64,000 nt of DNA from Segatella cerevisiae. Its GTDB lineage: Bacteria; Bacteroidota; Bacteroidia; Bacteroidales; Bacteroidaceae. The notes under the pieces were generated by a model. The model did no database searches and had not been told where the DNA came from. It worked only from the letters and a program-made list of their open reading frames with translations. Of this stretch, positions 1 through 9,221 are shown in pieces. Numbering within the stretch: the first letter of the stretch is position 1; the number at the start of each line of letters is the position of its first letter. The DNA lies in the NCBI RefSeq assembly GCF_024054555.1, contig NZ_JAMXLY010000012.1, forward strand, positions 1 to 64,000, given 5' to 3'. A program made the translations under genes and the position numbers.

Positions 1-25
1 GCCAGGATCAAACTCTCCATTGTAA
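1..25 (-). rRNA. 16S rRNA gene, 5' end only (partial)
   Basis: The reverse complement carries the universal bacterial 16S 5' motif AGAGTTTGATCCTGGC, preceded by the CAATGG typical of Bacteroidales 16S. The gene runs off the left edge, so only about the first 25 nucleotides are present. The exact mature 5' end cannot be fixed from sequence. It would be the first gene of an rrn operon transcribed leftwards. Confidence 0.9.
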
Positions 26-37
26 ATTGTCTTTCCT

Positions 38-82
38 GCGCCGCTTCCCGTGTCTCCCGTTAGGGAAACGGGGAAGCGGCGC
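38..82 (-). other. rRNA leader hairpin next to the 16S 5' end
   Basis: A 12-bp perfect inverted repeat (38-49 with 71-82, GCGCCGCTTCCC) lies just upstream of the 16S start in the transcribed leader. It could take part in processing the pre-16S 5' end; that role is inferred. Confidence 0.5.
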
Positions 83-171
83 CTTTGTTCTGTTCAGGGT
101 ACCCTTCCGTTCCGACCGCGACTTTCGTCCCGGCGGACGGACGGTTCTTTCTTCTTCTACGCTCGGGATCT

Positions 172-197
172 GCCCGTGTACCCGAAAGTACACGGGC
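172..197 (-). other. rRNA leader hairpin
   Basis: A 10-bp perfect stem (GCCCGTGTAC at 172-181 with GTACACGGGC at 188-197) closes a 6-nt loop within the transcribed rRNA leader. It probably helps antitermination or processing, but the function is not shown by sequence. Confidence 0.45.
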
Positions 198-287
198 AAG
201 TCCCATTCTTGTACTGCCTGTCTGTTTTATGTGAATCTTTTCAAAGAACTCTTTCTTTCGCTCACGGTTTTTTGCCGAAAGCGGTTG

Positions 288-319
288 CAAAGGTATGTAT
301 TTCTTCCCATACCTCCAAA
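288..319 (-). promoter_or_regulatory. rRNA operon promoter, Bacteroidetes type
   Basis: On the minus strand TTTG (316-319) is followed after 20 bp by TACCTTTG (288-295), an exact match to the Bacteroidetes -33/-7 consensus. AT-rich DNA lies upstream at 330-420, as expected for a strong promoter. Transcription would start near 283 and give a leader of about 260 nt before 16S. Confidence 0.75.
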
Positions 320-1386
320 TATTTGGGTGGAAAATTCAAACAATTTTTGAAACATTTCGACTTTATTGACAAAGGAGAGTGGAAAAATAATATTCGTTCA
401 CATTGTTAAGAAAAGCCAACCAGTTATAATTCAAGTATTTATGCCCCCAATCCAACATTTCCCATATTTTTGCGATAAAAACAGAGTATTTTCTCATTTG
501 AAAAAACACAGTAATGCCGAATTTCATAAAGAAAGACTGATTTAAAGGAGACGTTAACCCACAATTTGAAAAAGCTTATAAAGATTTTCTATAAGAAAGA
601 AAAAGAAACAATGAATTTTTGGAGCAACATAAACAGAGATTTAAACTCTAGAAGTTCCTTTTATGGCGGCAAAGAGGAAATAACACTTTAGAAGAAGAAA
701 TGCAGGCTAGCGCTACAAGCTTCCAATATAAAGACAACAGCCGTTTAGTCTGGAAAAAAAATGAGATGTAAGAAGAGGACCCTGTTGGCGGAATTAAATG
801 GCAGAAAGCGTTACGTTCGAAAAGTTGAACATGTTATGAACTGTTGTCACCTCGTAATGCTCAAACACCGGAGTAGAGTTCAACACGTATGGTAGACTAT
901 ATTCAAATTCTTGGCAATAATGTTATATGCTTTTGCCATAAACCGTAAAGAATAAAAAATTAGACATTCTGCTGAAAGTTGTAGTAGACTGCCACTTGCC
1001 GACAAAATAAACGATAATCACAGCCGGCCCCCCTATAGTTCCGATGCAAAGACAGATTAAGAACAAGTCGAAGACAAATCCGTTCCCCCACCAATCCACC
1101 TCTATCCTCAGTTCCTTCTGACTCCGTTCCCTATTGCTGTTATTAGCTCAAGGACCAGTTGAGGCAATCTATTGACGTGGATCGACAGGGGTGTAAGGAC
1201 GTACGTTATTAGGGTCGTACGACATGACGATGTCAAGACGTACGCGAACAGAACCTCATAAAACGGGTGTACTGAACCTCATGAAACAGGTGAACAAATC
1301 TCATGAAACGAAAGAACAGATCTGTTTAGTTTAGAAAGGAATTGATTTATAAGGGGCGATCTTTAAGGCCAAGACCATCACTAAAA
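320..1386. other. Gene-poor stretch behind the rRNA promoter
   Basis: No credible ORF or RNA gene was found in about 1 kb of AT-rich sequence. The longest apparent reading (about 550-955, plus strand) has stops at the chance rate. The right part has a GACGTACG direct repeat (1198-1205 and 1237-1244) with an inverted partial copy between, then a three-unit imperfect tandem repeat. It may be decayed DNA. Confidence 0.5.
1251..1317. repeat. Three imperfect 22-23 bp tandem repeats
   Basis: Units at 1251-1273, 1274-1295 and 1296-1317 share the core CTCATRAAAC and mostly begin GAAC or AAAT. Unit 2 is intermediate between units 1 and 3. No ORF crosses them. Confidence 0.55.
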
Positions 1387-1417
1387 AATAAAAGAGAGTT
1401 GAACACTCTCTTTTATT
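1387..1417 (-). terminator. Rho-independent terminator after lemA
   Basis: A 13-bp perfect stem (AATAAAAGAGAGT at 1387-1399 with its complement at 1405-1417) has a 5-nt loop. On the minus strand it is followed by a run of five T, so it fits termination of the leftward lemA transcript. A second short hairpin (1427-1450) lies between it and the gene. Confidence 0.75.
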
Positions 1418-1500
1418 AAAAAGCCGGATAGAGTTTTTATTCACTCTATCAAAAACTCATCAGAACGAATCCGAGGTCAGAAAAGACTATCCTAAGATTT

Positions 1501-2085
1501 TCAGATATCCAAAACAGGAGCCTTATCTGCACCGGCAGCAGCTTCAAACTTAGTCATTTTCTGAAAACCGAGGAATCCTGATACCAGGACATTCGGGATA
1601 CGTCGGATAAAAACATTATAATCTTGAACAGCTTCATTATATTTCTGCCGAGCTTCATTAATCCGATTTTCCGTACCTTCCACTTGTTTTTGCAAATCCT
1701 TAAAGTTCTCACTGGCTTTCAAATCCGGATAACGCTCACTGATCATCATCAGTTTACCCAAAGCTGCGCTCAATTCACCTTGTGCATTTTCAAACTGCTT
1801 TAATTTCTCTGGTGTTAAAGAAGCTGCATCCAATGTGATCTGACTAGCCTTTGACCGCGCCTCAGCCACTTCCTTGAAAGTAGAATTCTCATGTTTAGCA
1901 TAAGCCTTGACCACCTTCGTCAAATTAGGCAGTAAATCAGCCCGCCTCTGATATGTAGATTGGACATCTGCCAAAGCCGTCGTAGCAGCTTCCTGTTTTT
2001 TTACCATCCCATTATAAGCACCGAAAGCCCAAAAGATAATAATCAGCACAATAGCTCCAATAATCCAAAGCCCCTTCTTTTTCAT
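1501..2085 (-). CDS. lemA: LemA family protein
   Basis: This is a 194-aa membrane-anchored protein with one N-terminal transmembrane segment (about residues 5-24) and a short outside tail. The rest is the helical LemA domain, with the signature region around QRRADLLPNL. LemA proteins are of unknown biochemical role; in Bacteroidetes they are usually found beside TPM-domain proteins, as here. The gene lies 407 bp downstream of the TPM gene on the same strand, and no promoter consensus was found in that gap, so cotranscription is possible. A strong terminator follows. Confidence 0.9.
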   Translation of the reverse strand: MKKKGLWIIGAIVLIIIFWAFGAYNGMVKKQEAATTALADVQSTYQRRADLLPNLTKVVKAYAKHENSTFKEVAEARSKASQITLDAASLTPEKLKQFENAQGELSAALGKLMMISERYPDLKASENFKDLQKQVEGTENRINEARQKYNEAVQDYNVFIRRIPNVLVSGFLGFQKMTKFEAAAGADKAPVLDI

Positions 2086-2492
2086 AGCGTAATATTTTAT
2101 TCATTAATAATTAATTGAGTAATTACATCTCACAAATTTCAAATCAGATTCAAGTTGATGTTGGTAAACCGATGATTAATATCATGCCCAAGAATCCCAA
2201 GACAACTTTTTTAGTTCTTCTCTAATATAATATTGTTTTTCCACTAACAACTTTTTTATCCCTTCTCATCAGAAAAGACTTGAACCCTATTCCATTGATT
2301 TAAGCCCTATCTTTCTTAATAGAAGATATTTTCGTTTCTTATTCCACAAGTCCAGTAAACATATTTGAAGGTATAGACCTTTGATGTCCGGCTATAACCA
2401 TCATGATTATCATGTTACTTCAGAATTCATTCTGAAAGAATTGATTCTAAGATCGGGCATCCGTTTTCGAAAGTTTGAAGGTTACCATCAAC
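2086..2492. other. Intergenic region between the TPM gene and lemA
   Basis: About 400 bp of AT-rich DNA. I looked for TAnnTTTG on the minus strand and found none, and saw no clear terminator or credible ORF. It could be a long untranslated spacer within one transcript. Confidence 0.4.
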
Positions 2493-3320
2493 TTACCAAC
2501 TTCCACCAGAGCCACCACCTCCAAAGCTGCCGCCTCCAAAGCTACCACCGCCAGGACTGTCACCCCCATCAAAAAATCCTCCACCTCCACCAAAGAAGAA
2601 AGGCGGGGGACCATCGTGCCTGTCGTTATGATTTTTATGATGTCGCAGAAAGCGGTTATCAGGAGAGATGATCCCAAATTGTGCCAAGAGCCACATGATC
2701 AACAGGAATCCAGGGTAACCGAAGAAAAGGACGATCAGGAAAATCATCACAAGAATATCTCCCCCGGAGTTCACTTCCCCCTCATCCACATTTTCGAGTC
2801 CAGTCTTACCCGTTTTAAACTTACTATAGATTGCCTTACAAGTAGAAAGTACGGCGGAGTCAGGTCTCTCCTGTTTCATATTCTTGACGATACAAGCCCG
2901 CCCGATATCATAACATTCTACATCTGTCAAGTCAGCCTCCAGACCTTTTCCGGGAGCAATAAAATACTGATGATCCTGGACAGACACAACAATGACCAGT
3001 CCCCTCCGATTTTTTTTGTCTCCTACCCCATTAGCATTTCCAACATCCTGAGCCATTCGAAAAGCGTCTCCATCCTTGATTCTGTTGGCAATGATGAACA
3101 CCGTCTGGATACCACATTGATGCTGCAAATTATAGAGTAATTTATCCGACTCCGATTTTGTCTCCGGATCCAAGACCCCATCAGGGTCACAGACATACTT
3201 GGTGCGATCCTGGAGATGCACCATAGGAATCTGATCCGCCGACCAAACCTTACCATAAATATAATAAGGTGTCAGCGCCAGAAACAAAATCAAAGACAAC
3301 CGGAACAATCTATTGTTCAT
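2493..3320 (-). CDS. TPM domain-containing membrane protein with Gly-rich tail
   Basis: A 275-aa protein. Residues 1-23 form a signal peptide or anchor, about 35-170 form a TPM (YgcG-type) domain, a transmembrane segment lies near 190-215, and the C-terminus is a histidine- then glycine/serine-rich low-complexity tail ending in GGSW. TPM domains occur in exported proteins implicated in photosystem repair in plants and in envelope maintenance in bacteria; the substrate here is unknown. It starts 13 bp after the end of the PBP1A gene, so the two are almost surely cotranscribed. The pairing with lemA is a common Bacteroidetes arrangement. Confidence 0.85.
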   Translation of the reverse strand: MNNRLFRLSLILFLALTPYYIYGKVWSADQIPMVHLQDRTKYVCDPDGVLDPETKSESDKLLYNLQHQCGIQTVFIIANRIKDGDAFRMAQDVGNANGVGDKKNRRGLVIVVSVQDHQYFIAPGKGLEADLTDVECYDIGRACIVKNMKQERPDSAVLSTCKAIYSKFKTGKTGLENVDEGEVNSGGDILVMIFLIVLFFGYPGFLLIMWLLAQFGIISPDNRFLRHHKNHNDRHDGPPPFFFGGGGGFFDGGDSPGGGSFGGGSFGGGGSGGSW

Positions 3321-3333
3321 ACACTAGCTTTTT

Positions 3334-5646
3334 CTATTCGTAAACCTCGTCGATTCCAAGTCCGTCATTCTGGCTATCCTCGCTCATACAAGGATTATAT
3401 TTGGCCGGAAGGTCGAATACCGCCTTCTGATTATAAGGCAAAGTGGGATCAGCATAAACTTTTTTCATAAATATAGCCCAAATCGGGAGAGCCATCGTGG
3501 CCCCCTGTCCCATTCGCATCGAATCAAAATGGATATCCCTATCTTCACCGCCGACCCAGCAGCCACTGACCAACTGAGGCGTAAATCCCAGGAACCAGCC
3601 ATCAGCATTATTGTTCGTCGTACCCGTCTTGGCTCCTATCTGACCAGTAAAGTGATAATTATACCTCAATCTCCCTGCAGTACCGCCATCGACAACACCC
3701 TGCAAGAGCACCAACATCTTATTGGCACAATCCGCATTCAGCACCTCATTCATACGCGGCTGGAAACGAGCGATTACATTACCTTCATTATCTTCGATCC
3801 GAGATACGAACATCGGCGCGCAGCGAATACCATGATTGGCAAAAGTAGAATAAGCGCTGACCATCTCTGCCACAGAAACCTCGCAAGGACCTAGACAAAG
3901 CGCCATAGAAGGATAAATATCCGGATTATTGATACCAAAATCATGCAAGAGGGATACGAATTGACGCGGATTCAACTTACTCATCAGATAAGCAGATATC
4001 CAGTTGTTCGATTGCGCCAGTCCCCATTTCAGAGTCACCATTTGCCCATAGCGTGCATGACTGGCATTACGAGGCGTCCACCAACTCCCAGCAACGCGGT
4101 AAGACTGTTGCCGGTTAGGCGCCTTGTCACAAGGAGAAAATCCATTTTGCATGGCCAGAGAATACAGGAACGGTTTGATAGTAGATCCTACCTGCCGACG
4201 GCCGGACATCACCATGTCATACATGAAATGAGTATAGTCAATTCCCCCGACATACGCCTTTACAGCGCCCGTCTTCGGATCCATGCTCATGAACCCGGAG
4301 CGAAGGAACATTTTATAATACCTGATAGAGTCAATAGGAGTCATTGTCGTATCCAGATCACCATGATAAGAGAATACCGTCATATCAGTAGGCGTATGGA
4401 ATGAGCGTCTGATTTCCTGAAGAGAAGCCCCCGCCTTTTTCAAAGCCCGATACCTGTCACTCTGGACGATCGAACGGTTCATGATCGCCATAATCTGAGC
4501 CCGGGTAAGTTTGTCCGAGAAAGGCGCACTCGGTTTGTGCTGATTCTCCGAATCAAAGGCAGGCTGCAGGAAATTAGCGATATGCTCATAGACAGCTTCT
4601 TCAGCATACCTCTGCATACGAGAGTCAATCGTAGTATACACCTTCAAACCGTCAGTATAGACATTATAAGGTGTCCCGTCTTTCTTGAAATTCTTGTTGC
4701 ACCAGCCATAAAGCGGATCTGTAGCCCAAGCGATGGAATCCAACACATATTGATTATGGTCCCAAGCGGCATAATCATCTATCTGAGGCCGTTTAGCCAT
4801 CATATATTGACGAAGGAATTCCCTCAAATAGACAGCAGTACCATCCTTGTGGTCGATACGGTGGAAGTTCAGGACGAGAGGACGTGCACTCTCCTCCTCG
4901 TAATCCGCATCAGACAGATACCCCGCCTTGACCATCTGCTGCAGTACGATATTCCGTCTCTGTCTGCAACGATCAGGGTAGCGCACCGGATTGAAATAGG
5001 ACGGATTCTTGCATAGACCGATCAAGGTCGCTGATTCATCCAGTGTCAGATTTTTCGGTTCCTTATTGAAATACACGTTAGCAGCAGACTTGATGCCCAC
5101 CGCATTATGCAGGAAATCGAAATAGTTCAAATACAGAGCGACGATCTCATCCTTGGTATAGTAACGTTCGAGTTTGATGGCAATCACCCATTCGATAGGT
5201 TTTTGGAACAGTCTCTGCATTGTACTTTGAGCCGTCTGAGAATACAACTGTTTGGCGAGTTGCTGAGTGATCGTCGACCCGCCACCTGCATTCTGTTCGC
5301 CGAGCAATCCCCTTTTGATCACAGCCCTTCCCAGAGCCTTGAAGTCGATTCCGGAATGTTGGTAGAAGCGGATATCCTCAGTAGCGACCAATGCATGCAC
5401 CAGATGAATGGACATCTTGGAATAAGGAATAACGATCCTGTTCTCCTTGTTCAGATTCCATGTTCCCATCACTTTTCCATCAGCAGAATACACCTGTGTA
5501 GCATAACGGTTGATCGGGTTCTGCAGATCTTCCAGATCCGGCATATATCCGATCCAACCAAACCAAATAGCTGTAAAAGCGAAAGCTGAAAAACCGACTA
5601 CGATCACCAGTATCGCCCAAAGAATATGAATGAATTTCTTTCTCAT
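3334..5646 (-). CDS. Penicillin-binding protein 1A (bifunctional glycosyltransferase/transpeptidase)
   Basis: A 770-aa class A PBP that polymerises lipid II into glycan strands and crosslinks them on the outer face of the inner membrane. There is one N-terminal transmembrane helix (about 8-29). The GT51 domain has catalytic E90 in ATEDIRFYQHSG and the STITQQLAKQ motif. The transpeptidase domain shows STIK (about 488-491), SNN (546-548) and KTGT (673-676), so all catalytic residues are present. The start at 5646 is preferred over an upstream in-frame ATA/ATG-rich stretch reaching 5706, because the promoter -7 box (5677-5684) lies inside that stretch. A second PBP1A is encoded at 22971. Confidence 0.93.
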   Translation of the reverse strand: MRKKFIHILWAILVIVVGFSAFAFTAIWFGWIGYMPDLEDLQNPINRYATQVYSADGKVMGTWNLNKENRIVIPYSKMSIHLVHALVATEDIRFYQHSGIDFKALGRAVIKRGLLGEQNAGGGSTITQQLAKQLYSQTAQSTMQRLFQKPIEWVIAIKLERYYTKDEIVALYLNYFDFLHNAVGIKSAANVYFNKEPKNLTLDESATLIGLCKNPSYFNPVRYPDRCRQRRNIVLQQMVKAGYLSDADYEEESARPLVLNFHRIDHKDGTAVYLREFLRQYMMAKRPQIDDYAAWDHNQYVLDSIAWATDPLYGWCNKNFKKDGTPYNVYTDGLKVYTTIDSRMQRYAEEAVYEHIANFLQPAFDSENQHKPSAPFSDKLTRAQIMAIMNRSIVQSDRYRALKKAGASLQEIRRSFHTPTDMTVFSYHGDLDTTMTPIDSIRYYKMFLRSGFMSMDPKTGAVKAYVGGIDYTHFMYDMVMSGRRQVGSTIKPFLYSLAMQNGFSPCDKAPNRQQSYRVAGSWWTPRNASHARYGQMVTLKWGLAQSNNWISAYLMSKLNPRQFVSLLHDFGINNPDIYPSMALCLGPCEVSVAEMVSAYSTFANHGIRCAPMFVSRIEDNEGNVIARFQPRMNEVLNADCANKMLVLLQGVVDGGTAGRLRYNYHFTGQIGAKTGTTNNNADGWFLGFTPQLVSGCWVGGEDRDIHFDSMRMGQGATMALPIWAIFMKKVYADPTLPYNQKAVFDLPAKYNPCMSEDSQNDGLGIDEVYE

Positions 5647-5676
5647 TATAATGATTCTCTGTTGATGTTTACCGTG

Positions 5677-5707
5677 CAAAAATACAACTATTTTCCGAAT
5701 AATCAAT
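5677..5707 (-). promoter_or_regulatory. Promoter of the PBP1A-TPM(-lemA) operon
   Basis: On the minus strand, ATTG (5704-5707) and TATTTTTG (5677-5684) are separated by 19 bp, close to the Bacteroidetes TTTG/TAnnTTTG consensus. Transcription would start near 5672, about 26 nt before the chosen start codon. Confidence 0.6.
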
Positions 5708-5828
5708 AAAGGGCATAAAATATTAGTTTGTAAACCAATGAATTGAATTCTACCATTTAAATCTTAAATGAATCTCTATTTTTCTCATATATTTCAGCAA
5801 ATACTTCTGTTTTCCGAAAAAGATTTCC

Positions 5829-5836
5829 TATCTTTG
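5829..5836 (+). promoter_or_regulatory. Possible pyrBI promoter (-7 box)
   Basis: TATCTTTG matches the Bacteroidetes -7 box; no good -33 TTTG is visible at the right spacing. It would give a leader of about 275 nt before pyrB. That leader contains a 96-codon ORF (5847-6137) that begins next to the start site and overlaps the pyrB start in another frame. Confidence 0.4.
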
Positions 5837-6095
5837 CAGAAAAGAAATGAATCCGTCGGAAGTCGAATTCATGCTATTTTCTTACTCATTATATCAGGCA
5901 ACATGCCAAAAGCAATCTGAAGTGGTGATCCAGAACCAACATATAGAAAGAAGATTGACAAGCTTGTCCAAGATTCATCTCAAAAATGATTTGACAGACA
6001 AGAGATATAATGAATTTTCCCTTTTCAAACACATTTTTTCCTCTAGTCAGACATTTCTGTTTCAAAGGGGCACATATAAGTTGGAAACATATGTA

Positions 6096-6113
6096 TATCA
6101 AAAGTTTTTGATA
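6096..6113 (+). promoter_or_regulatory. Perfect inverted repeat abutting the pyrB start
   Basis: TATCAAAAGTTTTTGATA is an 8-bp inverted repeat with a 2-bp centre, ending two bases before the pyrB ATG. With only two loop bases it is more likely a DNA operator than an RNA hairpin, though it also covers the ribosome-binding zone. Its role is inferred. Confidence 0.5.
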
Positions 6114-6115
6114 GA

Positions 6116-7072
6116 ATGGAAAAACATAATTTTGTAACAATTGCCGACCTTTCTAAAGAGAAGATCATGTATCTTCTCCAAATGGCGCATGAGTTCGAGA
6201 AGCACCCCAACAGGGAAATTCTCAAAGGTAAAGTCATCGCGACCTTGTTCTTCGAGCCATCTACGCGAACACAACTCAGTTTTCAGACGGCAGCCAATCG
6301 TCTCGGCGCTCGCGTCATCGGGTTCTCTGATGCCAAGACCTCGAGCACGACAAAGGGCGAGACCCTGAAAGACACGATTCTGATGGTAAGCAATTACGCG
6401 GATGCCATTGCGATGAGACATTACATTGAAGGTGCGGCACAATATGCCAGTGAGGTCTCCCCCGTACCTATCATCAATGCAGGCGACGGTGCACACATGC
6501 ACCCTTCACAATGCCTTCTCGATCTCTATTCCATCTACAAGACACAAGGCACATTGGATAACCTGAATATCTATCTCGTAGGCGACTTGAGATATGGCCG
6601 CACCGTACATTCCCTGATTACGGCAATGCGTCATTTCAATCCCACCTTCCATTTCATTGCCCCCAAAGAACTGGCAATGCCGAATGAGTACAAACTGTAC
6701 TGCAAAGACCACAATATCCAGTTCCAAGAGCACACGGCTTTCAACGAGAAAGTTATAGCAGACGCGGACATTCTCTATATGACCCGTGTTCAGAAAGAGC
6801 GTTTCAGTGACCTGATGGAATATGAAAAGGTCAAGAACGTCTATCGTTTGACCAACGACATGCTCAAAAATGTCAAACCCAACATGAAAGTGATGCATCC
6901 CCTGCCCCGTATCAATGAAATCGCCTATGAAGTGGATGCCAACCCCCATGCCTATTACATACAACAAGCCAAGAACGGACTTTATGCCAGAGAGGTTATC
7001 TTCTGCTATTGTCTGGGAATCTCTCTCGAAGACGTCAAGAACGATACAACCATCATAGAAAGCAAATATTAA
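6116..7072 (+). CDS. pyrB: Aspartate carbamoyltransferase catalytic subunit
   Basis: A 318-aa cytoplasmic enzyme that joins carbamoyl phosphate and aspartate, the committed step of pyrimidine synthesis. The carbamoyl-phosphate loop FFEPSTRT lies at about 45-52, the lysine loop (around residue 80, SSTTKGE) and HPLPR near 270 complete the active site, and the length is that of the E. coli-type subunit. It is followed 24 bp later by pyrI, so a catalytic plus regulatory holoenzyme (ATCase) subject to nucleotide control is expected. An inverted repeat directly before the start codon suggests control at this site. Confidence 0.97.
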   Translation: MEKHNFVTIADLSKEKIMYLLQMAHEFEKHPNREILKGKVIATLFFEPSTRTQLSFQTAANRLGARVIGFSDAKTSSTTKGETLKDTILMVSNYADAIAMRHYIEGAAQYASEVSPVPIINAGDGAHMHPSQCLLDLYSIYKTQGTLDNLNIYLVGDLRYGRTVHSLITAMRHFNPTFHFIAPKELAMPNEYKLYCKDHNIQFQEHTAFNEKVIADADILYMTRVQKERFSDLMEYEKVKNVYRLTNDMLKNVKPNMKVMHPLPRINEIAYEVDANPHAYYIQQAKNGLYAREVIFCYCLGISLEDVKNDTTIIESKY

Positions 7073-7096
7073 AATTCAATGCTAAATTCAAAGATC

Positions 7097-7552
7097 ATGG
7101 CAAAGAAAGAAATGTTGGTAGCCGCTATTGAGAACGGTACTGTAATCGATCATATACCAGCAGATAAGACATTTCAAGTTGTCAATCTGCTCAAGCTCCA
7201 AGAGTTCAAGTCCCCTGTTACGATCGGATACAACCTCCCCTCCAAAAAACTGGGGAAGAAAGGCATCGTGAAAGTCTCGGGAAAATTCCTCTCAGACGAC
7301 GAGATCAACCGTCTAGCCGTATTGACACCAAATGCTGTCGTCAACACGATCAAAGATTACGAGGTCGTAGAGAAAAGGACAGTCGAACTGCCTGATACCC
7401 TTCGCGGGATCATCAAATGCAACAATCCGAAATGCGTCACCAACAATGAACCGATGGAGACCGTCTTCAATGTCGTCGACAAGAGTAAGGGAGTGGTCAA
7501 ATGCCATTATTGTGACAAGGAGCAAGATATCGATAAAGTGCAATTTCTTTAA
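7097..7552 (+). CDS. pyrI: Aspartate carbamoyltransferase regulatory subunit
   Basis: A 151-aa regulatory chain that binds CTP/ATP through its N-terminal domain and docks on PyrB through a C-terminal zinc domain. The GTVIDHIPA nucleotide-site region is near residues 13-21. The four zinc cysteines appear as CNNPKC and CHYC. The start at 7097 (MAKKEM) matches the family N-terminus; an in-frame ATG at 7079 would add six residues and lies 6 bp after pyrB. No terminator separates it from pyrB. Confidence 0.95.
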   Translation: MAKKEMLVAAIENGTVIDHIPADKTFQVVNLLKLQEFKSPVTIGYNLPSKKLGKKGIVKVSGKFLSDDEINRLAVLTPNAVVNTIKDYEVVEKRTVELPDTLRGIIKCNNPKCVTNNEPMETVFNVVDKSKGVVKCHYCDKEQDIDKVQFL

Positions 7553-7600
7553 TCACAATCTGTTTTTAATTGCAGAATGCCACAAAAATTCACTTTAAAG

Positions 7601-7632
7601 TTTGGATAAGTAATAAGGAATGCCTAAATTTG
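7601..7632 (+). promoter_or_regulatory. glyA promoter
   Basis: TTTG (7601-7604), 20 bp, TAAATTTG (7625-7632): an exact Bacteroidetes promoter. Transcription would start near 7637, about 40 nt before the glyA ATG. Confidence 0.75.
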
Positions 7633-7675
7633 CAAAGAACTTATAGGCAAGTTTAATTTAAAAACACTGTACATA

Positions 7676-8956
7676 ATGGAAAGGGATCAAGAGATTTTCG
7701 ACCTGATTGAAAAAGAGCACCAGCGCCAACTCAAAGGGATGGAACTGATTGCCTCAGAAAACTTTGTAAGTGACGAGGTCATGAATGCCATGGGCTCCTA
7801 TCTGACCAACAAGTATGCTGAAGGTCTGCCCGGCCACCGCTACTATGGAGGGTGTCAGGTGGTAGACCAGGTTGAGGACTTGGCACGTGAACGCGTCAAG
7901 AAAGTCTTCGATGCGGAATATGCGAATGTCCAACCCCATTCCGGTTCTCAAGCCAATGCGGCAGTACTGCTGGCATGCCTGAAACCCGGTGATACCTTTA
8001 TGGGACTTAATCTTGCACAAGGCGGCCACTTGTCTCACGGAAGTGAAGTCAACACTTCAGGTATGCTCTACCATCATATCGGTTACAATCTGAACCGCGA
8101 AACAGGAAGAGTAGACTATGATGAGATGGAAAAACTGGCACAGAAATACCAGCCCAAACTGATTATCGGAGGAGGATCTGCCTACAGCCGTGAATGGGAC
8201 TATGCCCGCATGCGCAAGATCTGTGACGAGGTCGGTGCCATTTTCGTGGTAGATATGGCCCATCCTGCAGGTCTTATTGCTGCCGGCCTTTTGGAGAATC
8301 CCGTGAAATATGCTGATATTGTCACGACAACCACCCACAAGACACTTCGCGGTCCGCGTGGAGGTGTCATTCTGATGGGCAAGGATTTCGACAATCCCTG
8401 GGGCAAGACTACGAAAAAGGGAGTTGTCCGGAAGATGTCCTCACTACTCAATTCGGCTGTATTCCCAGGCGAGCAAGGCGGTCCTTTGGAGCACGTCATT
8501 GCAGCAAAAGCCGTAGGATTCTATGAAAATCTCAAACCTTCCTGGAAAGAATATGCCACACAAGTCAAGAAAAATGCTTCGGTATTAGCTGATGCCTTGA
8601 TGCAACATGGTTTCGATATTGTGAGTGGAGGAACAGACAACCACTCGATGCTGATCGATTTCCGCTCCAAGTATCCTGAGCTTACAGGAAAACTGGCAGA
8701 AAACGCACTTGTAGCCGCAGACATTACCGTCAATAAGAATATGGTACCTTTTGATACAAGAAGTCCTTTCCAGACATCAGGTATCCGCATAGGTACAGCT
8801 GCAATGACGACCCGTGGTGCAAAAGAAGACATGATGCACCTGATAGCAGACCTCATTGATGAAGTCTTGAAAGACCCAGAGAATGATCAGGTCATCTCAA
8901 GTGTTCGGGAAAAAGTCAATGCGACAATGAAGAAATACCCACTGTTTGCTTATTGA
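7676..8956 (+). CDS. glyA: Serine hydroxymethyltransferase
   Basis: A 426-aa PLP enzyme converting serine and tetrahydrofolate to glycine and 5,10-methylene-THF, the main one-carbon source for purine and thymidylate synthesis. Visible family motifs include the N-terminal [10 protein letters not shown], the Y-G-G region with [10 protein letters not shown], and the PLP-lysine site [14 protein letters not shown]. The length is normal. It has its own consensus promoter and a strong terminator, so it is a single-gene unit between pyrBI and the DUF5715 gene. Confidence 0.97.
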   Translation: MERDQEIFDLIEKEHQRQLKGMELIASENFVSDEVMNAMGSYLTNKYAEGLPGHRYYGGCQVVDQVEDLARERVKKVFDAEYANVQPHSGSQANAAVLLACLKPGDTFMGLNLAQGGHLSHGSEVNTSGMLYHHIGYNLNRETGRVDYDEMEKLAQKYQPKLIIGGGSAYSREWDYARMRKICDEVGAIFVVDMAHPAGLIAAGLLENPVKYADIVTTTTHKTLRGPRGGVILMGKDFDNPWGKTTKKGVVRKMSSLLNSAVFPGEQGGPLEHVIAAKAVGFYENLKPSWKEYATQVKKNASVLADALMQHGFDIVSGGTDNHSMLIDFRSKYPELTGKLAENALVAADITVNKNMVPFDTRSPFQTSGIRIGTAAMTTRGAKEDMMHLIADLIDEVLKDPENDQVISSVREKVNATMKKYPLFAY

Positions 8957-9010
8957 TTAAAAAACTATCGAGAAGGTCATCACCCTTCAAAATCTCCTAA
9001 ATAAATCTGA

Positions 9011-9045
9011 AGGTCCGGGATTCAATGAATCCCGGACCTCATTTT
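9011..9045 (+). terminator. Rho-independent terminator after glyA
   Basis: A 12-bp perfect stem (AGGTCCGGGATT, 9011-9022, with 9028-9039), 5-nt loop, followed by CATTTTTT. Confidence 0.9.
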
Positions 9046-9221
9046 TTATACCTGAACAAGGATAAGTACCTGCATTCCTGATAAAAGACATGACCAAAGA
9101 AAGTAAAGCAACTGAACTCTCACGATGTGTTCCCTAAAACTATTCTTTTCTCAACGGCCTGTTGCCTACAAGGAAAAGATAGATGATGATCACATGAATC
9201 CGTGAAGAATATATTTTCAAG

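Noticed and set aside
541..955. A plus-strand reading that looks protein-like across about 135 codons behind the rRNA promoter.
   Set aside because: It has about six stops, the chance rate, and no recognisable motif, so it does not support a pseudogene.
2381..3140. Plus-strand ORFs opposite the TPM gene.
   Set aside because: They are antisense to the Gly-rich coding tail of the TPM gene; their composition comes from that coding strand.
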